DNA from: Cercis canadensis
Taxonomy: Eukaryota; Streptophyta; Magnoliopsida; Fabales; Fabaceae
Assembly (NCBI GenBank): GCA_003255065.1
Contig: QAOA01003578.1
Location: 619,006 to 683,005, forward strand
Direction: 5' to 3'
Length of the DNA stretch: 64,000 bases
In this document: positions 50,401 to 61,439 of the stretch, piece after piece
Layout of the letters: each line of letters opens with the position of its first letter
Numbering within the stretch: position 1 is the first letter of the stretch
The notes under the pieces: generated by a model
Databases searched by the model: none
What the model saw: only the letters and a program-made list of their open reading frames with translations
Told to the model about the DNA's origin: nothing
Translations under genes and position numbers: made by a program

Positions 50401-50991
50401 ACTTACCCCCAATTAACCTCCAAAATTAAACAATTAAAGTAAGATGGTAACAAAGAGCAAAAGCCATTACCTCCTGCAATTCCTCTCAGTTTTGGGATTC
50501 TTCGATAAAGTGGCATCTGCCCACCTTCAAATCCCTTCCTTACACCAGGGCCTGACCGTGATTTCTGACCCCTCATGCCAAATCCACAGCTAGCACCTTG
50601 CCCTGCTGATATACCTCTACCCTTTCTCTTACCCTTCTTCCTTGAACCGGGTTGGGGCCCTAGGTTGTCAAGGCGGAAACGGACACTACCTTGGGTAGCA
50701 CTAACAGGGGAAACAGCAACCTGATTGAGCACAAGCAATGGTCTTTTTCCTCTCTTACTTTGTTGAATTTTAAAAGATGGAAATTGGCATGGTTTTGCCT
50801 CTAAATTTTTCAAGTTTCCCTGAAATGCATAAAATTTTAAGGATGAAGAAGCAAAAAGAAAATAGAAAAGAGAGTATAAGCACTTTAGCACAAAGATTGA
50901 TTCAAAATACCTTGAAAGGAGAAGAAAGAGATGGAAAAGCACCAGGCTTTCTGACCAATGGCGATGAAGAGATAGGGAGAAGAGCTGCCAT
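47432..50991 (-). CDS. RPL15: 50S ribosomal protein L15, chloroplastic (four exons)
   Basis: Exons on the minus strand are 50991-50911, 50819-50471, 48522-48371 and 47656-47432, in phase, giving 268 residues. All three introns are GT-AG. Residues 1 to about 65 form a serine-rich, basic plastid transit peptide ([17 protein letters not shown]). The mature protein has the L15 landmarks: [77 protein letters not shown], and later [18 protein letters not shown] and an alanine-rich tail. L15 is a late-assembling protein of the large ribosomal subunit and here serves the plastid ribosome. Length is close to that of other plant plastid L15 proteins. The ATG at 50991 is the only one giving a transit peptide. 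Intron 2 is almost 2 kb and may contain an old transposon remnant. Confidence 0.95.
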
Positions 50992-53628
50992 GGATGTGAC
51001 TGTGTATGCTCTGAGCTCGCTGGAGGGCGAGCTAGAAAACTTAAAGGATAGGATAGGTTTTTCCTATTTTCCTTTTTTTTTTTTTCCCCCATTTCTTTTG
51101 TGCATGTGTACAATACTTGCCCTACACGAGTAGAAATACATTTGCGTATCTAAATTTTAATTTTTTTAAATTAATTTCATCCTTAAAATTTAGAATTAAT
51201 CAATTTGGTTCCTCATTTTAATTGAGTTGTATCCTATAAAATTATATTCTTATTGTCTAAAAATTGAGATTTTAATTAAGGTTTCAGAAGCTATTCATGA
51301 TTACTACTAAATGAAAATTTACCTTTTTCATGTTATGCTAAATGAAAAAGAATGATTGAAATGACAAATGTACTATTTAAACAGGTCCATATGGTGATGA
51401 CAATGGTGATGATTCACCAATATTTATTGGAATAAATGAGTATAAGATTAACTTATTGTATAATTCATGTCACAACACAAGAAGTTCCATGATACTCCTT
51501 TCTGATCCACATATGTATAACCACTTACAACAAAATTGTAGATCAAAAGCTAATAACAAACAAAGAACTAATGTGGGGTCACTCAGACTATTGTTTTGTT
51601 AGTATCCCCCACCATAATAAGTTATCAAACAATAACATTATTTTTATAGAAATTTTTTAACTAAAAAGCATTACTCATAAGTGATCATTAACTCATATGG
51701 TCTTATATTGTGCTATACATTTTGTATCCATATAGCTAACAAGCAATATATCAAGCTGAACTTGAGTGTTTTTGGTTATGACTCTAAATTAGAACACAAA
51801 ATTCACAAACAGATAATCTCAGTACCACTCAATTACAAATTATTTGGTTATCAAGTTGAACTTCAAGTTCAAAACAATGAGTTTATCAAATGATTAAATC
51901 TTAAGATTTTTTTTCCTTTCTAATACTTTTAGAGGAAGATTATTAAGCGCAAAAGGTCATGTTTTGATTAGGAAGGAAATTTTCCTTATCTATTGATAAA
52001 TTCCTTCAATTTAATTTGATGAAAATACAATTAAATTATAATAATATTAATTTACGTCACAATGAGATGATCTAGTACATATCTTTTTACAGTTTTTGTT
52101 TTCCCAATGTTGCAGTTTACATACATCTGATGTTGGGTTCACTTTTTTCATCACCACTGGATTCATCCAGCTACATAGCCGTGGATCCAAATCAGAGGGG
52201 CTTTCAAGGCCCAAAAACAACACAATAATTGGGATTTTAATTTCATTTAAACATTTACCAAAATCTGGTTTGGGCCTGGGAGGAGTTTGAAATAATTAGT
52301 GAAGAATAATTTCAACATAAGCATTTTAAGCAACTAAACTCTCGAACGAAATTAATTTTATATTTAATTAGATAAAAATAAGAATATTTATGATATTAAC
52401 TAAAAAATGATATGGTGTCATGTATTAAAAGTTATTAAAATATTTTGTGGTCATGTATTAAAATATTACAAGTTATGTTACATAGCCAAAGTTTACTTAT
52501 AACCACCTTTAGATGAAACAAAGTAGCAATGACCACATATTTATCTAAATGTATTTATCAAAAAAAGTTTGGCTACCTAACAATTTTTAGATCTAAATTA
52601 AACTAATTAATCAATATAGAGATTAGGTTCAACTTTTTAATTACTTAAGTACATAGATAATCATACCCTAGCAACATTCCTACTCAAAAAACAATAGACG
52701 AAAAAATAAAATAAAAGAGAGATGGACATAAAAGAACATAGAGATATAAGGGCATAGCTTATTCCCTTCTTATGAATAACACATCGATATTCTTGAAACC
52801 TCTATAATAAAGTAATTAATATTTAACTATTGACATGTCCTATCAACAAAACCAACAAATCTCTATTTAAGTCAATATATGTGTTAAGTTTTAGGGTATT
52901 GATTGGTTTTGTTGGTACACTTTAACTCTTCCTCTCAAGTCTCAACAGTTCGAGGTCATTTCACTTTATATATGAAGCAATCAAACTGCATTATCAACAA
53001 GCCGCAGCAAGCTTGTGTTTGAACTGACAAAGCCCATTCACATAATTCCTATTTAGTTTGGTGTTTCTTCCCATTTGGTAATAAAGGTAAACTACAATAC
53101 AGAAGAAGTGAGGGATCCATTAACATTCTGGTGATAAAATATGAGAAAGAAACGGGGGAGCATCCAAATGCATAAAGACATTAGCATGAGGGCTGCTTTT
53201 ATAAGAATGAAAAGCTCTCTATATTCAAATGGAAAGTGCAAACATGAATGCATAAAATCAAAGTAACTAAACAGCAATTCAATCACAGAAAGTAAGAGTC
53301 AGATCAGCCCCATGAAACCCAATTCTTCTTGTGGCAAGCACAGTTCCATTTCGGGGGTCTGCATGCACCAATCACCACTACCATCGATAATATGACATCG
53401 CTTCAAGGTGAATGTGGTGTATGTAACTGTGTATTGTTGGAATTTGAAGGGCCTATAGGAAGCAGACAAATATCTGATCGATTCGTCTTCTCAACAGCAC
53501 CCACTTCCTTAGTTGGAAGCTGCAGTGATGTGACTTTCTTTGGTTCAAGTTCGTAACTAATTGCTTGGAAGTCATGAATTCTTTTTGTGTCTGTCGTTCT
53601 CCAAAAGGGGGTTTTTATTTATTTATTT

Positions 53629-53708
53629 ATTATTATTATATTTTAATTACGATTTCAAATTCAANTTATTATTATTATTATTATATTTTAATTACGATTT
53701 CAAATTCA
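53629..53708. repeat. Short direct repeat around a single N (assembly join)
   Basis: A segment TTATTATTATTATATTTTA... ending GATTTCAAATTCAA at 53664 is repeated after the N at 53665, with one extra ATT unit. Confidence 0.75.
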
Positions 53709-54849
53709 AATACAAAATTTGTGAAAGATAACACTTTAGGCCGTTTAATAAAAAGTTCTCTTCTGTTTTCCTAATATTAGTTTCATTCTGATGAATTATA
53801 ACATTTAACATGTATAATTCATGAAAATTTTCTTTCACCCGTGGAGCTTGTTCCTCCAAGCTGGACGGGTATAACTACATGACCGCTTATGTTTAAGCCC
53901 TAATACTAAGAAAATGCTACTCCAGTATTATATACCTTATAAGTACGCATTGGTCTCCCTTGAGAGATTTGGAATGTTGCATTAAATGCACAGAAATTGC
54001 ATTTATGGATAAAAGGAGAGTTTATGATATATTAATGGGAAAATATTGTCAACCTAAAAAAAATAAGAAAATATTAGTATATATTTTTTTCGATATGAAT
54101 ATTCGTATATTCTTTGCTTCTAAAACTAAAAGAGTGATGGTCATGCTACTTCAAGTCCATTACGATAATCATAAACTCTTCAATTCATGTATTTGATAAC
54201 TTAGAATTTTTTATTATTTAAGTTTTTTAATGAAAAACCTTTCGCCTTTTAACATTTTATTAAATAATGCGTGGTTGTTAAGTATGTCCATTCAAACATC
54301 CCAACAAAATGTCAACACAAAAGTTTATACTGACAATGTAAATTCAAGTGTACATGTACACACGTAGAGAGGCTTGAAGAAAAGAGGAAAGTATTTCATA
54401 GTTGAACTCTAATTAACATATTAAATTTTGAGTTGATTTGATTTTTAACATGATATTGAAATCTATTTGACCAAGTGAGATGAAGAATTCGATTCTTGCC
54501 AAGCCCATTTTGATAATACTCTCCATTTAATAAATTTTGTTGAGCCTCCTTCTCCGAACAACTTAACAACTTAAGAGTTTTTGGTTGAGGCCACCCTATT
54601 CTAATAATATTCTCCGGTTAACAAATTATGTTATGACTAAATTCCATTTTGGTTATATGCAAATGGGGTCATTTTCATTTTATTTATTTTTTTTACTATT
54701 AATTAGATAGGTAGAGTTAGATTTTCTAGCTAGGGATATAGAAAAATGAAAATTCAAACTTGAAACCTCTACCTTTTTGGGAGATCCCTAGATCAATTAG
54801 GCTATGTGTGCTAGCTAGATTTTGAGGTCATTTCCAATTTAGTTTGTTG

Positions 54850-56262
54850 TGTAAAACTCTAACGCAAGTATACATTATCATTTTCAAGTAATAAAATAAG
54901 AGTAGAGTATTGTTCCACGGAGACTATGACTAATAAGTATCAAAATTGGGTGTATTCTAATTTTATTTAGAAAATCAAAAAATGATATTGAGCAATAATT
55001 AAAATGCAATAATAGTAAAAGATGTTGAAATGTGGATGAGAAGTATCTAGGGTTTCCAATTTCCCCGTAACTATTCTAATTTGCTATCCCTATTTTATTA
55101 ACTAAGAAAAATCTTCCTAATTGCTAGCCAATAACCCAAAATTATCCATTAGTCTTTCCCAATGTCAAACATAAGTATCTCTAAGTTATGAACCTACTAT
55201 ATTCCTATGTGAATTACAAATAACCTAGAAATTCATTTAATTCTTTGGTTCTCTTTAATTGACTACATAGGCTATAAAGGTATATTTCTATCCTACATGC
55301 AACCTATGTTCTTAATCTCTAAGATCCTTAATTACAAATTACCTCTTAGTCTTATTGCAATTATCTAATCAACTAATTGATGATTAAGCAATTAGAAGCA
55401 TGAAGAATTGAGAAGAAGAAGACAATTAATAAAGAAGTTCTTGAATTAAATGTATAGCAAATCACAAATCATATTAGCTAGGCTACATTGTAGCCCTAGA
55501 AAGTGAATTTAGTTCATGACAGCAAATAAGAATATGATTACACAGAAATTAAACATAAGTACAAGAGAAAAAAATGAGAAAAATTCTTAGAAGCTAAGAA
55601 TCAATGACGAAATCCTAATCTTGGAGCTTGATCTTCCTTCTCTTCTTGCCTCTTATATCAAAACATGGGGAACTCTAATTTAGTCTCTAAAAGTCCTATT
55701 TATAGGTCCTAGGAAATTTAAAAGAAAAATGAATTAAAATAAAATAGGAATCCTAATGAAAATAAGAAGTTTGAAAGTCAAATCCTGAGTTGACCGTTGG
55801 GGGCTGTGGCCTCCTAACTTTTGGTTCAACTTTGGCCTTTTGTTAAAGACGGGCACTGCAGCGCCCAGCTCTTTGGCTCTTGGTGTCCTCTTCATCTTTC
55901 CAGGGTGCTGCGGCACGTGCTGTAGGGCGCTGCGGCGCCTTAGCTCCTATTTCAATGGCTTCTTTTCTTCTTTCCAGGGTGTTGTGGCACATGTTGTAGG
56001 GCGCTGTAGCGCCCAAGCTTCTAGAATTTTCTCCTTTCTTGTGCAAATGTAGCACTGGGAGTGGGGGTTGCGGTGCCCAAGCTGCTGCCTCCACCCAAAA
56101 GTTCCATAAATCTTCTCTTTTTGACACCAAAAAATATTAAAGTGACTTCTAAAGTGAAAACCTATAAAAGAAACATTAATTCATCAGAATCAAACCTAAA
56201 ATACCCTAGGATAATCAAAGATCAAGCTAGATTGGCACAAGATAAGCGGTAACCGACTTATC
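54850..56262. mobile_element. LTR-like relic, probably a solo LTR of a Gypsy (Tat/Ogre-like) retrotransposon
   Basis: The stretch starts near TGTGTAAAACTCTAACGCAA and contains AGTAATAAAATAAGAGTAGAG followed by TGTTCCACGGAGACT, a sequence style I associate with long LTR regions of plant Tat/Ogre Gypsy elements. It ends near ACCGACTTATCA. No internal protein-coding region lies beside it, so it would be a solo LTR or fragment. The ends are approximate and no convincing target duplication was found. It is a fossil and looks old. A GC-rich tandem array sits inside it. Confidence 0.4.
55852..56075. repeat. Three-copy 74-bp GC-rich tandem repeat
   Basis: Units begin GGCACTGCAGCGCC at 55852, GGCGCTGCGGCGCC at 55926 and GGCGCTGTAGCGCC at 56000, exactly 74 bases apart. 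Each start is a near-perfect palindrome, and units include a TTTCCAGGGTG-type block. The GC content is far above the surrounding DNA. It lies within the LTR-like relic. Confidence 0.8.
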
Positions 56263-59026
56263 ATAGTCCTTCTTAAAAAGAAATTTTCAATTAAGGGCCT
56301 AGCAAATCCAATTTTTTCTAATGTGGACCTTCCATCAACCTGTTGTTAGTGAGACTAATGAAGATGCTATACGTACCACTATCTTCCGACATGGCACGGT
56401 TAAGTATGACATGGCATGCTTAATATAACAAGATGGGCAAAACACAAGATAAACCTTAGCAGGTTGAAAAAAAAAATACGAAATAAAAATATTTTGCTAT
56501 GTTTCCGGTAAACTTACATATATAGTAAGCCTTTGGCTCCATTGGCATGAGGAAGGTCTGTTAATAGAGCAAGAAGGCGGGGATTATTTTCTCTTTTCGC
56601 CCATTCCTGCAAAATCTGTAATGTACCAAAAAGATTTGAACTTATGTTACTAAGGACTAAGAAGACAAAACAAGGGTGAGTTGCACCACAATCTGAAACT
56701 ATCAAGACAGCATGATTAAAGTAGTCTCCTCCGTCTCCGTATAGCCCCATTCTGCCAAAACATAAATTAGAATTCATCCAATTCTCATGGTTCAAAACTA
56801 GGAAACCAAGGTGGAATAAGACCTTTAAAATAAAGATGTTGATTTCTGTATTATCCTTCCATTGCATTTCTCAATTAAATTTTTTTCCCCCTAAAAATAG
56901 CATTGTATTAATTAGTTTCCCATTGTATTGGGAATTGCTATGTTATCACTCCTTTAAAGTGGGAGGTAATATATCACATTCTCGAAACTTTTATTTGGAC
57001 ATAAATTATTTTAAGGCTCATTAGAAGTTTTTACAAAACTAATTAAAATGATTTCATGTGAGTCAAAATAGTTAAACAATGGTTAAGGTGCATGAATTGG
57101 ACCATAAAGATAAAAATGTTATTTAACTTTATCTTATAATTTTCAATTTATGCTCCTGTTGTTAGTATTTAACTATTTTGACTCACATTAAGTACTCTTA
57201 TTGGTGAGAGTTTCAAAATGAGTTTGAAAAACAATACTAGTTCCATCCAAAATAAATTTTTTGAGAGGTAGCGCTACCTCGCACTTTAAATGTGGGATAT
57301 CATAATAATTCCCTTACATTAAGTCATTAACACATATATGTGAATGCAATGTGTCATAGGTAAAGGTAATAAACTTTTCAATTTAGATTTCATTGCTTGA
57401 TGTAATAGATGAAAAGGGTTGAGTAAATATGATGAAGACAATTTCGTCTACTCGTTGTAAAGTTGCCTTGCTAGGCTTCTGAACATCGAAGTTGATGTTT
57501 GATGGATTTACTGCTTAAAATTATGATGGACCACCTCAAAAGTAATCATATTTCATATATACATATAATTGCAAGAAAATTTCAGACAGTTGGGACGCGG
57601 TCATTGCATGATTCTTTGGTCCGGCCTTTTGAAATATGTGTCTCTCACTAATCCTTCATGGTACGTACCAACTTGCTAGTCAATGCCAGCTTGAATTAGA
57701 GTGGTCCATGAATCACCTGATTTAAATGCTTAGTTCTTAATTAAGTTGCGCCTTCTTTTTCCTTTATATCTTTCAGGTGTGGGTGGCGAAGAGAGTAAGG
57801 TGTGGACAAGAGGGGTTGTAACCATTGTTTTCAATTTTTTTTGTCATTTACAAACATGCTGCTGGAAATCAAGAGACAAGTCAGTAGAGATCGGTTTGAA
57901 AGAATTAACAAATTAAGCAGGTGCTTAATTTTCTATTTCAGTATTGATTCTTATGAAACTATATAGTTATATTCACATTGGCACACACTAGCATAGTTGG
58001 CAACATCTGAGCTCTTGGAATCAGTCAAATTGAGACTGCCAAAAAACCCAATGGACCAGTTTGCTCTTTTGAGTTATAAATACATTTTGAGCTTATCTCA
58101 ACTATATAAAGACTAATGAAAAAAAAAAAAAAACCATATATAAAGAACACTCATAGAATATCAATAATCGTAATTAAATTAATCAATCGTGATTAACTTT
58201 TTTTTTTTGTAGATAATATAGAGATTTGAACCCACAATCTCATTGCTAACTATTAGTGGTGTCTTATTAAGCATAATTTTTTTCCGTTTTGCACTTTTGC
58301 ACCATATATGCTACTAATTTGGCCAACAGTTTCCCAAACTTAAAGCCATCATATAAGGAAGCATCTTTTGTATAAAAGGCTGAGATGCTTCAATCCAAAA
58401 TCACCTCAGTATCTAAACAAACAGAGATAAAAAAAATGAAGAATACGATAAATCAAAGAAAATCCAAATCTACTTCTCTAGTTCCATACACATCCAATGA
58501 AAACGACTATGTGTAAGTAATCTATCAGATAGGAAATTCCAAAGAATAAAACAACATATGTGGGGTTGAGTCTATCTCAACTTAGATTACAAAAACCCTA
58601 ATAATAGATACTGATAGCAACCAGTCCTTGATGCAAGTCTAAGTCCTCTGGGTAGAATTTTACACCCAGCAGGAAGGCATTGAGCTACTGTGGACCATAC
58701 ATACATAACCTTTTCTCTCTAACATGCTCTTAATTCTTAAACCGCATTAACCACTCAAAATGGCCTATGAGCCTATGTTTGTCTCAGCTTCTCTGGTATA
58801 AGTGCCATCATCTTTCACTCTTAGGGCAACCTTTAATGCTAAAAGACGTGTACAGTGCAAGGACATTTGATTGCCATCTCTTGTGGGCAAAGATTTTTTA
58901 GCCATTTTCGAACTTTTTTATATAAATCTCTTCTCAAATGATTTCAAATTTTGACTACTTGTTCCTAGCTCTAAGGCAAAGGACCTATAGAGACTGGAGG
59001 AGTAGTAGAGGAAAATTAGCAATTAA

Positions 59027-59033
59027 TATAAAG
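59027..59033 (+). promoter_or_regulatory. Candidate TATA box of the JAGGED-like gene
   Basis: TATAAAG lies about 415 bases before the proposed split start codon. The intervening leader is rich in CT and GA runs (for example 59231-59251), which is common in long plant leaders. Confidence 0.45.
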
Positions 59034-59443
59034 GCCACGTCCTTCTCAAGTTCTCATTTCTTCCCCTCCTGACTCCTCTCAAGTCTCAACCAAACCAGAA
59101 CACTAGCAAATACCTAAGTAGCCACTTTCCTCACTCTCCTTGCTTCCCACACACACTCTCTTTTTAAAGTCACGAGACCCACTGTCCCTTTGTTCATACA
59201 ATTTTATGTGTGTGTGTGGGAGATAATTAAGAGAGAGAGAAAGAGAGAGAGGCGTGGCAGAGGAACTGATAGAGAACTTTCAAAGCTCTTTTTCTTCCAC
59301 CATCACTCAACTAGCCTCTATATTGCAGTCTCAAACTGAAAGTCTTATAATTTTTATAAAAGGCTTTAAGTTTTATCTCCCTCATCTGAAAGAAAGAAAA
59401 GAGTGTTAGCCTCATTTTTTTTCTGTCTCTCTCTGTCGGTTCC

Positions 59444-61439
59444 ATGTAGGTCTTCCCCCACTACAACACCTTCACACACACCCTGCTTCTGATTATCTTC
59501 TCCTCTCTATCTCGTTCTCTAATCCTTTAGCACTCACAAACACTAACTCGCTCTTTTTCTCTTTCTCTCTCTTCACTTCTTTCTATCTCTCTAAAAATCT
59601 CTCTCTTATGACTTTGTTGTTTCCTTTACAGGAGACCAGAAGGGAACCCGTTAGACCTCAACAATTTGCCTGATGACTACTCTAGAGATCATGGTAAACA
59701 AGCCTTCGAAGATAACTCCTCATCAGGTAAAACTTTTTTTCTAGATCATATCATATACAATAAAAGATCAACATAACATAGACATAAATTTTCGTTTTTA
59801 TTTCAAGATCACAAACCAAAATGGAACAGTGCAATTTTATTCCAACTATTTCTTTTTTGTCCTTTTGTCTTTCTTCTTTGTTTATTTCTCCTTCCTTCTT
59901 TCTTCTTATCCTTCTTCCCATTGCAACTTCAAATGAAAACCAAAAATCATAATGGAAATTAGTTGAAGAAAAAGATGGAAAGTAAAGAAGGAAGCATGGT
60001 GGGGATAATAATAGTAATAAATTTAATTTGTGGGTTTTTGTGTTAATTAATGAATTAATTTATTGATGATTTTGGGTAATCGGGAATCGGCTTTAAGGGA
60101 AAGAAGGGTCTCATCGAAGTTGCTTTAATTGGCTCTTTTTTGTTGCAGGTTGCAGGAAAAAGAAAAGCGGCGGGAAGGATGGAAAAGACGAGTGTGGGAA
60201 GGTCTATGAGTGTAGATTTTGTTCCCTTAAGTTCTGCAAGTCTCAGGCTCTTGGGGGACACATGAACCGCCACCGCCAAGGCTAGCCACTACTTTCCTTT
60301 TCTTCCTCTATTATTTTCTTTTTCTTTTTCTTTTTACCACTCCACAAAAACTTAATACCCAAGTAGCTAGCTATCTTTGTATTCTTTCTTGTTTCTACTA
60401 CTATTTTAAAAAATGTGAAAGAAAAAAAAATGGCACTGCTTGTTAATGATTTGGCCATGAAGCTAGCATGGTCATTTCAAGGACAAAAAGTAGTGGTGGG
60501 ATTGCTGAAATTCTTGCTTTGGTTATTTGGGTTTTGCTTTTGAGTTTTGATTTGATTTGATTTGATTTGTGTGTATGTGTTTGTTGCAGAAAGGGAAACA
60601 GAGACGCTGAACCATGCTCGTCAGCTGGTCTTCCGTAACGATCATAACCTAGCAGCACAAGGGGCCCCTCACCTAGGGTACGTATCTTATGCCTCTCTTC
60701 CATCTCTTTCAATATTTCAACATTGTTGCTTTCTCCCTTCTTTTTGATTCCTTATCAAACAAAAGAAAGAAAACCCACTTCTTAGTTTTCAATCTCATAT
60801 ATATATCAAAGCAATTATTTGTTTTGTTCGTTCTCATGTTCTTACTTAGTTTTGTTTTCTTAGCACATTAACTGTTTGATATTTTCCATCTTTCGTTTCT
60901 TTAGGTGCTGCCAACCAATAGCACCAGGTAGCTATAATCCAGCAACAGCCAACATGGGAGACCCAACAATTCCTCTGAGATTCCCAAGATACTTCTCTGG
61001 TTCATCCTCCACCCACTTAACACCACCACCACCACCTGCTCCTCAGCCCTCTCAACAATACTTATACACCTCACCTTCACGACACACCATGTCTTTTCCC
61101 TCACACTACCCTCAGCATGGCCACCCAGTGAACGATTACTATGTGGGTCATGTCCTCAGCAGCACCACCACCCAGCCCTACGGCCACTCCCACCACAACC
61201 TCAACTATGTTAGTGGTGCAGCAGCAGCAGAATCCTCTAGCTACACCTGCATTGGTGCACCGGTGGGGCAAGGCTTCGCCGCCGGGAGGGGTTCTGACGT
61301 GGCAGGTGGTGGTGGTAAGGACGTGTCACTGCAGAATCAGGATGAAGGTTTGAATTGGGGAAGGAGCTATTCAGGATCAGCAGCACAGCAGCGTTTGGAT
61401 CCTCCTTCAGCGATCAATCGGTATCAAGATGGGTTCTAA
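59444..61439 (+). CDS. JAG: JAGGED-like C2H2 zinc-finger transcription factor (five coding exons)
   Basis: Proposed coding exons are 59444-59445, 59632-59726, 60149-60280, 60590-60677 and 60905-61439, giving 283 residues. Residues 8-13 (LDLNNL) form an EAR-type repression motif, followed by PDDYSRD. RKKKSGGKDGKDE precedes a single C2H2 finger (C54, C57, H70, H74) with the plant QALGGH signature. ERETETLNHARQLV follows, and the proline- and glycine-rich C-terminal exon ends RLDPPSAINRYQDGF. This order matches Arabidopsis JAGGED, a nuclear regulator that promotes growth of lateral organs such as leaves, sepals and petals. The initiator appears split (AT at 59444-59445, G at 59632), because the frame upstream of AGACCAGAAGGG is closed by TGA and no ATG lies in exon 2. 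The intron after exon 3 uses a GC donor (CAAG/GCTAGC). Identity is firm; the first junction is inferred. Confidence 0.9.

Larger units (their letters stand above)
50992..58980. other. Spacer between RPL15 and JAGGED, with an LTR-like relic
   Basis: 50992-51130 should contain the RPL15 leader and promoter. Beyond that the DNA is AT-rich with no recognised gene. An open frame at 53329-53556 has no known domain. A pair of exon-like open segments on the minus strand near 56518-56760 is discussed as a finding. 54850-56262 resembles a retroelement LTR. Long AT-rich stretches elsewhere hold nothing I can name. Confidence 0.5.

Noticed and set aside
50403-51113. 236-residue minus-strand open frame taken as one exon
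   Set aside because: It fuses exon 1 in a wrong frame, intron 1 and exon 2 of RPL15. The spliced model gives a normal transit peptide and full L15 sequence.
53329-53556. 75-residue plus-strand open frame with protein-like composition
   Set aside because: No recognised domain, no start context or splice partner, and it sits alone in spacer DNA. I could not support it as a gene.
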